Shown here piece by piece: positions 1 through 5,941 of a stretch of 5,941 nt of DNA. The stretch comes from Chloroflexota bacterium (lineage in GTDB: Bacteria > Chloroflexota > UBA11872 > VXNJ01): assembly GCA_026708165.1 (NCBI GenBank), contig JAPOVO010000347.1, positions 1 through 5,941 of the forward strand. The letters are read 5' to 3'. Position numbers and translations under genes: made by a program. The stretch's first letter is position 1, and every line of letters starts with the position of its first letter. Below the pieces are notes generated by a model. It was not told where the DNA came from. It ran no database searches and was given only the letters and a program-made list of their open reading frames with translations.

Positions 1-1681
1 GTGACGGCCATTGAGGGGCCAACGGGGGTTCGGCCCCAGAGAGAGGGGTTCCAGATGGCGTAAAGTCAGCGACAAGGCCGGCGTTTTGGGTCGCCTGGGT
101 GGAGAAGTATCCCGACGAAACGTGCACGTATCTGTATCCCAGAGCTTTCAGCATTCGGCCAAGTATGTGGTCATCGACCGTTCCGATATCCTGAAGTCGT
201 GCGGGCTCCTCGTCTCCAGCCACTTCACCGAAGTAGCTAACGTTCAGGGATGACGGGATTGACTGGTACGTGTGCGTGTAGTTGCTGCGAGCTTGTGGGG
301 CCACGTAGAAGCCGCGGATTTCGAGTTGCTGCACGAATTCGCTGTTGTCGAACTCCGGAGGCGAACCGCTCCTGGGATATTCATCCAGGATGATGTAGTA
401 GATGTCTCTAAGTTGATCTCTTGAGAGTCTGTCCTTAGCCTCGGCGAGCCGTTCGTCGAGGCCCGGGAAACCGTCGAAAGGGTCAACGTCTTGCGGTCGG
501 CTGCCTGCGTAGGAATTGGTGGCGATGTAGTAAGTCGGCAACAGAACAAGCAAAACGCTGCCCAGGTTGAGCGTCAGACCCAGCTTGCGCGTGAGGCCGG
601 GATGTCGAGTTAGGAGCGCCCCGAGACCGAGAACGGTCGGTACGCCTAATCCAAGAAGATACCTGTCATCGGCGTGATCGCCCAGCGCGACGTATATGTG
701 ACCGTATGAGAAGAACGCGATTCCGAGCAGACCCGTAAGCGCCGCCGCCACGGCGGCTGTTCTGAAGATGAGCCGCAATGCCGCGAAGGAGACCGTGACG
801 GCCACCATGGTGACCGCGAAGACGGCGATCGACTCGGAGACGCGAAACAAGAACAGGTTGCTGGAGAGATAGTGCAATATCGCGAATGCGGGTATCAGCC
901 ACGGAAACACGTAGAAGGCGCGCCGCGCGGTTGATGGTCGAGCCGCTCGGCGGCCCTGCGGTAGTCGCAGGACCGCCCGAACCCGGCCGGCCAGGGACAC
1001 AAACCCAAGTCGCATCCTCCGCGTGGCGTTGCGCAGAGGTCGGGACACCAGAGGCTGCGACAGTACCGTTATCGCGATTGCCAGCGCCGCGGCCGCCAGC
1101 CCTCCCGCCAGGCGCGCAAGGTCCGGCGTCGATCCCTCGAGAGCGGCCTGCCAACCCCTGCCCTTCCAGACGAACTCATGCGCGAGCGGGCCGTACTCCG
1201 TCGGCTGACGATGTATGGTCACAGACGCGCCAGTTCCCGGCTCGCTGGTCCCGAACATTACGTTGTAGTCCAGCTTCCGTTCCGCTCCGCGCTCCGTTGA
1301 TACCCAGAGTTGCAACGTGAGTTCTTCGCCGGGGGCAGGCCGGTAGGGCGGGAAAACGAGAACATACGCATCCAATTGCTTGCTCGCCCTGATTGAAACT
1401 TTCACCTGCCGAACAGGCTCTTCGGCATTTCCGCGCAACAACGAGGCGACGACCGGCGCCTCGCCGCGGTCAAAGCGGGCGCGGGCCCAAATACGGACTT
1501 CCGAAACGATGTCGACGTCGTCCAGGACTTGCTCGACTGTTTGGTCGGGCCAGACGGGATCCGTGAGGTCGATGACCCCACCCGAAGACCGCGAAACGAA
1601 GCTTGTTTGGGGCAGCAGGCTCGCCAGCAGCCCAATACTCACCAGAGCGAGAACAGCTGGTATCAGCCGAGAACGAACCAT
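1..1681 (-). CDS. Polytopic membrane protein with C-terminal sulfatase/LtaS-like catalytic domain (3' end cut by window edge)
   Basis: An uninterrupted reading frame runs leftward from ATG at 1681-1679 to the window edge: 560 codons with no stop, so the C-terminus is missing. A hydrophobic segment at residues 6-24 is followed by a beta-rich, probably extracytoplasmic region (about 27-186), then a helix at 188-209 and an Arg-rich, presumably cytoplasmic loop (213-254). Further hydrophobic helices lie near 256-278, 284-306, 309-333, 341-357 and 367-387. After these comes DIYYIILDEY (426-435), then FDNSEF, RGFYV and SNYTHT (466-471) followed by YQSIPSSLN. This order is typical of membrane-bound sulfatase-like hydrolase/transferases of the alkaline phosphatase superfamily. 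D433 would be a metal ligand, and T471 is the likely nucleophile by analogy (inference). The distal metal-binding DHG-type motif lies beyond the window. The start is 10 bp after the sialidase stop, with a weak GGTG ribosome site, so the two genes are probably cotranscribed. The true substrate (sulfate ester, phosphoglycerol or other) is unknown. Confidence 0.82.
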   Translation of the reverse strand, partial: MVRSRLIPAVLALVSIGLLASLLPQTSFVSRSSGGVIDLTDPVWPDQTVEQVLDDVDIVSEVRIWARARFDRGEAPVVASLLRGNAEEPVRQVKVSIRASKQLDAYVLVFPPYRPAPGEELTLQLWVSTERGAERKLDYNVMFGTSEPGTGASVTIHRQPTEYGPLAHEFVWKGRGWQAALEGSTPDLARLAGGLAAAALAIAITVLSQPLVSRPLRNATRRMRLGFVSLAGRVRAVLRLPQGRRAARPSTARRAFYVFPWLIPAFAILHYLSSNLFLFRVSESIAVFAVTMVAVTVSFAALRLIFRTAAVAAALTGLLGIAFFSYGHIYVALGDHADDRYLLGLGVPTVLGLGALLTRHPGLTRKLGLTLNLGSVLLVLLPTYYIATNSYAGSRPQDVDPFDGFPGLDERLAEAKDRLSRDQLRDIYYIILDEYPRSGSPPEFDNSEFVQQLEIRGFYVAPQARSNYTHTYQSIPSSLNVSYFGEVAGDEEPARLQDIGTVDDHILGRMLKALGYRYVHVSSGYFSTQATQNAGLVADFTPSGTPLSGAEPPLAPQWPS

Positions 1682-1691
1682 GTTCACCGTC

Positions 1692-2900
1692 TTATGGCAG
1701 CTCCCACCTAACGGTGTGCACGACCGACCGACCGGATTCCTCCGGCTCCTGGTAGTAGGGAGACAGCGCGTAGATCGTTAGCAGCGTGCCGTCGGCCAGC
1801 TGACGGGTAGTCGGCCAGCCGTTGCTCGGACCGTTGCTGATCGATAGCTGGATGGGATGATCGAAGTCCCAGGTCTTGCCCATGTCGTTGCTCACGACCG
1901 CGCCAGTGCCGAACGGCAGGTGATAGTTGAGATGGGTGCAGAGGATTCGCCCGTCGCTGAGTAACGCGAGATGCGCGTGAACTTCGCTGTAGTTGAGGAA
2001 GTCCCTCGGTTCGGTCCAGGTCCGGCCTCCGTCGGCGCTTTCCATCAACACGATATGCCCCGCCGCGTGATCGTTGGGGACCGATCCGGGCGGATGAGGC
2101 GGGGAAGTGCCCTCGATGGGATGGTCGTACTCGAACCGGCTTGTCGCCAGCAGCCGTCCGTCGGGAAGGCTCAGGAAGTCGGACTCCACGAACATCGCGA
2201 ACGAGTCGTCCCAGACCTCGACCGGCTCCAGTTCGGACCAGCTTCGGCCACAGTCCGAAGAGTGGCGCAGCCATGCGCGGCAGTTGGCGGGCGCATCAGT
2301 TTTGGACCATCCTTCGTGGGTGCCCACGCAGCGCATGATCGAGATCGTGCCATCGGACTGGAAGATCGGCCCGCGGACAATGGAAACCGACTGATAGCTC
2401 TCGCGCGGCGTTTCCATCGGAGTCATGTTCCACGTATGGCCGCCGTCTTCCGAGCGGCACACCGCATCGACACTTTCCCCCGTGAACAGCAGGCTTCCGT
2501 CGTCGAGGCAAGTAAGCGAGTTTTCCTTGCCGAGAAGCGGAGTGTGCTCCATCGGTTCCCAGCTGGCGCCGTTATCCCTGGAGATGTGCAGACGCACCGG
2601 CCAGTTCCTGAGCTGCGGCTCTTCTCCGAAGAACTCGTTCGGCGTGCCCGTCGGATACGGACTCGCCATCGAAGGATGGAGCATGTCGACCGGCGAAGCG
2701 ATGATGTCTCCGTTGGGAAGGATTGCCATGCTCGCTTTATAGAGTCCCCGACCACCCATCTGCGACCTGACGGCGGGACGCTTCGAGAGCTGCGCGACCG
2801 AGTGGTAGTCCAGTCCCGTGTAACCGGTCAATCCGGCAACGTAATACTCCCCCACGCCGGCTGGTGACCATTCAAACGGCTCGGTTGGTTTTTCGATCAT
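1692..2900 (-). CDS. Sialidase-family (BNR/Asp-box) beta-propeller protein, 402 aa
   Basis: The protein has five Asp-box motifs of the S-x-D-x-G-x-[ST]-W type at residues 107-114, 150-157, 214-221, 288-295 and 337-344. Six blade-strand signatures of the [DN]-G-x-[IL] type alternate with them (LPNGDIIA, LDDGSLLFT, QSDGTISI, LPDGRLLA, LSDGRILC, LADGTLLT). This is the layout of a six-bladed sialidase-superfamily propeller, complete at both ends. The family includes exo-alpha-sialidases (GH33) and many related proteins of other or unknown activity. The canonical N-terminal FRIP/YRIP motif carrying the first catalytic Arg appears as YKAS (54-57), so true sialidase activity is doubtful. No signal peptide or membrane segment is visible, which suggests a cytoplasmic protein. 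I chose ATG 2900 because GGGAGGG sits 5 nt upstream. A GTG at 2942 would add 14 residues but has no well-spaced ribosome site. It is the first gene of the leftward block, 10 bp ahead of the membrane sulfatase-like gene. Confidence 0.88.
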   Translation of the reverse strand: MIEKPTEPFEWSPAGVGEYYVAGLTGYTGLDYHSVAQLSKRPAVRSQMGGRGLYKASMAILPNGDIIASPVDMLHPSMASPYPTGTPNEFFGEEPQLRNWPVRLHISRDNGASWEPMEHTPLLGKENSLTCLDDGSLLFTGESVDAVCRSEDGGHTWNMTPMETPRESYQSVSIVRGPIFQSDGTISIMRCVGTHEGWSKTDAPANCRAWLRHSSDCGRSWSELEPVEVWDDSFAMFVESDFLSLPDGRLLATSRFEYDHPIEGTSPPHPPGSVPNDHAAGHIVLMESADGGRTWTEPRDFLNYSEVHAHLALLSDGRILCTHLNYHLPFGTGAVVSNDMGKTWDFDHPIQLSISNGPSNGWPTTRQLADGTLLTIYALSPYYQEPEESGRSVVHTVRWELP

Positions 2901-2905
2901 ATTGC

Positions 2906-2910
2906 CCTCC
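2906..2910 (-). promoter_or_regulatory. Ribosome binding site deciding the start of the sialidase-like gene
   Basis: On the minus strand GGAGG (inside GGGAGGG) lies 5 nt before ATG 2900-2898, a strong Shine-Dalgarno match. It lies downstream of the alternative GTG start at 2942, which argues for the shorter 402-residue product. Confidence 0.7.
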
Positions 2911-2945
2911 CACATCATCTGCCCGATGGCCGAAAGTACCACGCC

Positions 2946-2962
2946 CCGCCGTAATCCGGCGG
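2946..2962. repeat. Perfect 6-bp inverted repeat (CCGCCG-TAATC-CGGCGG)
   Basis: CCGCCG at 2946-2951 and CGGCGG at 2957-2962 are exact reverse complements separated by TAATC. It lies 46 bp upstream of the sialidase-like start and could be a regulator half-site pair or a leader-RNA hairpin. There is no T-run, so it is not a typical terminator. Short GC-rich palindromes also arise by chance in DNA of this composition. Confidence 0.4.
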
Positions 2963-3093
2963 ATTGCCAATGGGTCGAATGAGTCTGGTGCTAAATTACG
3001 CGTCATGCAACTGATTTCATCGAGCGCGCTTCCTTTCTCGCCCGCGCCCAGCCGTCACCCGTCCATCCGTGCGCCACGACGCACATGCCGCTC

Positions 3094-3099
3094 AGGAGG
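3094..3099 (+). promoter_or_regulatory. Ribosome binding site of the sulfatase-like gene
   Basis: A full AGGAGG consensus lies 12 nt before ATG 3112. The spacing is longer than the usual 5-9 nt, but no in-frame start codon lies closer. The upstream in-frame ATG at 3085 precedes this site and lacks one of its own, so 3112 is the favoured start. Confidence 0.55.
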
Positions 3100-3111
3100 C
3101 AGTCAGCCGTC

Positions 3112-4596
3112 ATGAATTTCATAGTCGTCGTCTGCGATACCCTGCGCCGCGACCACGTCAGCGCATACTCCGCGCAGCCCGAGCGCTGGGAATCGGGCGG
3201 CGAGTGGGCGGTGGAGACACCTCACTTCGACCGTTTCGCCCGCAATGCCTGCGTGTTCGAAAACGCCTACATTGGATCGTTTCCGACCGTCCCCAACCGA
3301 CGAGAGATATTCACCGGACGGTCGGTTTTCACCTACGCCGAGTGGGCGCCGCTTCCGGCTTCGGAGGTTGTAATCTCCGAGACACTCGCGAACGCCGGCT
3401 ACACAACCATGCTCATTGCTGACACTCCGCACATCTTGCAGCGCGGTTTTCACTTCGACCGCGGATTCACCGCCTGGGATTGGATCAGGGGCCAAGAAAA
3501 CGACCGCCTCCGCACTGATCCGCAGCGAGTGGAGTTGCCCTCCGCGCCCCATAAGCTGCGGGAGCCGGAAATGACCATGGGGCAATACCTTCGCAACATC
3601 GCCGACTGGCAGGAGGAAAGCGACCGGTTCTGCCCGACCACCTTCACGCGGGCCAGCCATTGGCTGGAGCAAAACGCCAAGAACAAGCCGTTCTTCCTAC
3701 ACGTCGACACATTCGACCCCCACGAACCCTGGGACCCCCCGCAATCCGATGCGGACCGCTACGACCCCGGCTACGAAGGCGAGCGCGTTACCTACCCGGT
3801 ATACGGCTACTGGGAAGATTTCCTGAGCCCGGCTGAGCTGCGACATTCGCACGCTCTCTATTGCGGCGAGGTCTCCATGGTCGACCGCTGGTTTGGCCGT
3901 ATCCTGGACACGATGGACAGGCTCGACCTCTGGGACGACACGGCGCTGATCCTCACCTCGGACCACGGGTTCTACTTCGGCGAGCACGGAATCATCGGCA
4001 AGAGCATTATCGAGCCGAACGGACCCGTTCGGCCCCATCCGCTGCTCTCCGAGGTCGCCCGCATCCCGTTGATCGCCCATATTCCCGGCATAACCGAACC
4101 GGGAATGCGGCCCGGCGGCTATATCCAGCCGCTCGACCTGATGCCGACGTTCCTGGAGTTGGCAAACCTCGATGCGAGCGAGGTGGCGAACGGCCGGTCT
4201 CTCGTCCCGCTGATCACCGGCCAGACCGACAAGCTGCGTGAGTTTGCGGTCTCGTCGCACAGCATCTGCGTCCCGCTAGCAGGACGTCCGAGCACCATTG
4301 TCACGCCCGACTGGACGCTAGTCTTGGGAGCTCCGCGTTCGGCTTCGGAGACCAGCAGCGGGTCGCAAACCGACACTGAAGTCATCGACAGCCGCCGCCG
4401 CAGAGAACAGCCCAGCGATGCCGCCACCTGCCCGCAGCTCTATGACAACCACGCCGATCCCGGCATGACCAGAAACGTCATCGAGGACCATCCCGACGAA
4501 GCCGGCGAGCTTCGAGACATGTACATCGGCTACATCGAGTCGGTCGGAACCGCGGAGGAATATGTCGCCCCCCGCCGCCAAGCGCGGCTACATTAG
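3112..4596 (+). CDS. Sulfatase-family hydrolase (alkaline phosphatase superfamily) with Thr at the nucleophile position, 494 aa
   Basis: The start MNFIVVVCDTLRRDH is typical of soluble S1-type sulfatases, with D9 a predicted metal ligand. The central PHEPW (H204 at its His), SDHG (D284, H285) and GEHG-IIGK (290-297, K297) match the conserved metal and substrate-binding motifs. Near the C-terminus, LYDNHADPGMTRN matches the usual LYDL-x-x-DP-x-E-x-x-N tail. The 494-residue length is normal for the family. The formylglycine-site motif (C/S-x-P-x-R) appears as T59-V-P-N-R63. Thr is not a known substrate for formylglycine formation, so the enzyme may be a phosphodiesterase/phosphotransferase-type member, a non-canonical sulfatase or catalytically altered. 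No signal peptide is visible, so it is probably cytoplasmic. It is the first gene of the rightward block; the dehydrogenase start follows 168 bp later. The fold assignment is firm; the substrate is unknown. Confidence 0.9.
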   Translation: MNFIVVVCDTLRRDHVSAYSAQPERWESGGEWAVETPHFDRFARNACVFENAYIGSFPTVPNRREIFTGRSVFTYAEWAPLPASEVVISETLANAGYTTMLIADTPHILQRGFHFDRGFTAWDWIRGQENDRLRTDPQRVELPSAPHKLREPEMTMGQYLRNIADWQEESDRFCPTTFTRASHWLEQNAKNKPFFLHVDTFDPHEPWDPPQSDADRYDPGYEGERVTYPVYGYWEDFLSPAELRHSHALYCGEVSMVDRWFGRILDTMDRLDLWDDTALILTSDHGFYFGEHGIIGKSIIEPNGPVRPHPLLSEVARIPLIAHIPGITEPGMRPGGYIQPLDLMPTFLELANLDASEVANGRSLVPLITGQTDKLREFAVSSHSICVPLAGRPSTIVTPDWTLVLGAPRSASETSSGSQTDTEVIDSRRRREQPSDAATCPQLYDNHADPGMTRNVIEDHPDEAGELRDMYIGYIESVGTAEEYVAPRRQARLH

Positions 4597-4764
4597 CTCT
4601 TCGATTTATCTCGCCACATTTGCGTGTCCACTGACAGGCCCCAAATGGCGACGGGCTAGCGGTGCGATGACCCGCTGCTTGTATTCATTCGCTCCGGCTA
4701 TCAATATACGGGTTGCGAAATCGTGCCACAGCCGACTGTTCCGGATGCAGTGAAGGACCTAGCT
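4597..4764. other. Spacer between sulfatase-like and dehydrogenase genes, with a weak imperfect hairpin
   Basis: This stretch contains no convincing gene. CGCC-(AC)-ATTTG at 4612-4622 can pair with CAAATGGCG at 4642-4650: a 9-bp stem with a 2-nt bulge and a 19-nt loop. It has no following T-run, so it is weak evidence for termination. TTGTAT (4679-4684) and CAATAT (4702-4707) have 17-nt spacing but match sigma-70 consensus poorly (3/6 each). A separate promoter for the dehydrogenase is possible but not shown. Confidence 0.3.
4752..4757 (+). promoter_or_regulatory. Ribosome binding site favouring a TTG start for the dehydrogenase
   Basis: GAAGGA lies 7 nt before TTG 4765. The in-frame GTG codons at 4723 and 4750 have only weak purine stretches upstream. 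Confidence 0.5.
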
Positions 4765-5856
4765 TTGAGCCGACTCAAAATCGGCGTCATCGGGTGCGGG
4801 GCAATAGCCCAGATTCAGCACCTGCCGCATCTGCGCGAGCTTGACGACCAGTTCGAGATCGGCGGAATATGCGACATCTCGGAGTACCTCCTGGGTGAAG
4901 TCGGCGACGACTTCCACGTTCCCGCCGCCAGGCGATTCAGCGATTATCACGAGCTTCTGGCTAGCGACATCGACGGGGTGATCGTCTGCTCCTCCGGCAA
5001 CCACGTCGCGCCCACGCTGGCGGCAATCGGGGCGGGCAAGCACGTGCTCGTCGAGAAGCCCGCGTGCACCACGGTCGACGAGGCCCGCGAGATGACGCGG
5101 ACCGCCGAGGAGGCGGGCGTGGTTTTCATGGTCGCTTACATGAAGCGATACGATCCCGGATTCATTTTCGCCAAGCAACGGATCGCTCACATGGGAGAAG
5201 TGAGCTTCGTGCAGGTCAACCACTTTCATCCCGATAACGAGCTGCACACCGCCGAGTTCAGGTTTCACAGGGCAATCGACATACCTCCCGAAGCACGGGA
5301 AGCCGCCCTGGCTGAACACAACGCCGAAGTTGACGCTGCTCTCGGATTGCAACCGGCCAGTCCTGATCAACGAGGCGCATTCAACCTGATTCTCGGGAGC
5401 CTGATTCACGACATCGGAAACCTCCACGGGCTGTTCGGACCGCCGGAGCGCGTGTTGCATACGGAAATCTGGCTCGGCGGACGGGCCGTATCGACAATGC
5501 TCGAATACCCGGACGGCATACGCGCCGTGATGAACTGGGTCGATCTGCCCGAATTGTGGGACTTCGAGGAGACGCTCGCCGTTTATGGAAGTCGCGAGCG
5601 TGTGACCGTATCCTTTCCTACCGGTTTCGCGCGAGGACTTACGACGGACGTCACAGTTGTCGAAATCGACGGTGAGTTGAATCCGTCGAGAAAGTTCGCG
5701 CAGTGGCACGAGAACGCGTTCAAGAACGAGCTGGCGCATTTCGGCGACTGCATCAGCAACGGCCGAGAGCCGACTACTCCCGGACGCGAAGTGATCGACG
5801 ATACGACTCTCGTTCGGGAGATCGTTCTGGCTTGGCAGGGTAATGGAGCAAACTGA
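4765..5856 (+). CDS. Gfo/Idh/MocA-family NAD(P)-dependent oxidoreductase, 363 aa
   Basis: The N-terminus MSRLKIGVIGCGAIAQ (residues 1-16, counted from TTG 4765) is a beta strand plus G-x-G-x-x-[GA] dinucleotide-binding turn. It is followed by a strand ending in CDIS and VIVCSSGNHV. The family motif EKP is at 97-99, and AYMKRYDPGF begins at 124. The C-terminal alpha/beta domain includes LIHDIGNLHGLFG (from 213), where H215/D216 match the family's conserved HD-type active-site region. Full length for the family, with no frameshift. Members oxidise or reduce sugars, inositols, aminosugars and related polyols using NAD(P); sialic-acid-linked members such as YjhC/NanOx are known, but nothing here proves that substrate. 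Starts at GTG 4723 (377 aa) or GTG 4750 are possible; TTG 4765 has the best ribosome site and places the first strand at the usual distance from the N-terminus. The stop overlaps the next start by one base, indicating translational coupling. Confidence 0.88.
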   Translation: MSRLKIGVIGCGAIAQIQHLPHLRELDDQFEIGGICDISEYLLGEVGDDFHVPAARRFSDYHELLASDIDGVIVCSSGNHVAPTLAAIGAGKHVLVEKPACTTVDEAREMTRTAEEAGVVFMVAYMKRYDPGFIFAKQRIAHMGEVSFVQVNHFHPDNELHTAEFRFHRAIDIPPEAREAALAEHNAEVDAALGLQPASPDQRGAFNLILGSLIHDIGNLHGLFGPPERVLHTEIWLGGRAVSTMLEYPDGIRAVMNWVDLPELWDFEETLAVYGSRERVTVSFPTGFARGLTTDVTVVEIDGELNPSRKFAQWHENAFKNELAHFGDCISNGREPTTPGREVIDDTTLVREIVLAWQGNGAN

Positions 5857-5941
5857 TGGGCTTCGAGGTTTTCGACTACCGAAACGATCTCAAGACCGGT
5901 TTCTTATCGCCTGGGTTCAGGTTCGGTTTGGTGGGGTGGGG
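5856..5941 (+). CDS. Start of an unidentified gene (3' end beyond the window)
   Basis: ATG 5856-5858 overlaps the dehydrogenase stop in TGATG and has GGAG (5845-5848) 7 nt upstream. The frame stays open for 28 codons to the window edge. The visible peptide starts MGFEVFDYRNDLK and ends in FRFGLVGWG. That end resembles the first strand and glycine turn of a Rossmann fold, so a second dehydrogenase of the same family is possible. Too little sequence is present to assign a function. Confidence 0.6.
   Translation, partial: MGFEVFDYRNDLKTGFLSPGFRFGLVGW

Larger units (their letters stand above)
2901..3111. promoter_or_regulatory. Divergent intergenic region between the sialidase-like and sulfatase-like genes
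   Basis: About 210 bp separate the two opposite-facing start codons, so promoters for both blocks most likely lie here. For the rightward genes, the best candidate is an extended -10 element TG-C-TAAATT at 2989-2997, with no good -35 at standard spacing. TTGCCA at 2964-2969 is 22 nt away, which is too far. No convincing sigma-70 pair was found for the leftward direction. A perfect 6-bp inverted repeat is listed separately. Transcription starts are not determined, so this is a location inference from gene orientation. Confidence 0.45.

Noticed and set aside
666..1320. Short frames on both strands between 666 and 1320
   Set aside because: They are out-of-frame readings of the continuous membrane-protein gene on the minus strand. 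Their low-complexity Arg/Pro/Ala content is typical of shadows.
1971..2867. Long plus-strand frame (298 codons) opposite the sialidase-like gene
   Set aside because: It is antisense to a gene with five Asp-boxes, has no recognisable domain, and is Arg/Val-rich as expected of a shadow frame in GC-rich DNA.
2964..2997. Standard sigma-70 promoter TTGCCA/TAAATT for the rightward block
   Set aside because: The spacer is 22 nt, well outside the usual 16-19; only the extended -10 alone remains plausible.
3697..4260. Minus-strand frame (187 codons) within the sulfatase-like gene
   Set aside because: It overlaps the conserved SDHG/GEHG region of a well-supported enzyme and has no motif or ribosome site of its own.
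4612..4650. Rho-independent terminator after the sulfatase-like gene
   Set aside because: The stem is bulged, the loop is long and no T-run follows, so it was kept only as a weak hairpin in the spacer entry.
4759..5739. Long minus-strand frame (326 codons) opposite the dehydrogenase
   Set aside because: The opposite strand encodes a clear full-length Gfo/Idh/MocA protein; this frame shows no family motifs.

Overview
The window looks like a piece of a GC-rich, densely coded bacterial chromosome, probably from an uncultivated, carbohydrate- or ester-scavenging lineage. The mix of a sulfatase-fold enzyme, an Asp-box (BNR) sialidase-like propeller and a Gfo/Idh/MocA oxidoreductase is common in groups such as Planctomycetota, Poribacteria, Latescibacterota or SAR202-type Chloroflexota. 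No rRNA, tRNA or phylogenetic marker is present, so the lineage is an inference and cannot be settled here. There are no insertion sequences, CRISPR arrays or phage-like genes.

Layout: two divergent gene blocks share a roughly 210-bp intergenic region (2901-3111). The leftward block holds a cytosolic-looking sialidase/BNR-repeat protein (2900-1692), followed after 10 bp by a large membrane protein (1681 to beyond base 1). The membrane protein has an N-terminal anchor, an extracytoplasmic beta-rich domain, about six more membrane helices, and the start of a sulfatase/LtaS-like catalytic domain that is cut by the window edge. The rightward block holds a soluble sulfatase-family enzyme (3112-4596), a Gfo/Idh/MocA dehydrogenase (4765-5856, probably from a TTG start), and the first 28 codons of a third gene that overlaps the dehydrogenase stop by one base (5856 to beyond 5941).

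How they may work together (inference): both hydrolase-type genes belong to the alkaline phosphatase/sulfatase superfamily. In both, the residue at or near the nucleophile position appears to be Thr rather than the Cys/Ser needed for formylglycine. This favours phospho-ester/phosphotransfer chemistry, or a non-canonical sulfatase, over classical sulfate-ester hydrolysis. With the propeller protein and the NAD(P)-dependent sugar-type dehydrogenase, the set could handle a modified sugar or polyol. The substrate cannot be read from the sequence. The most notable points are the TVPNR active-site motif of the 3112-4596 enzyme, the sialidase-like propeller with five Asp-boxes but no FRIP arginine and no signal peptide, and the divergent pairing of two sulfatase-fold enzymes.
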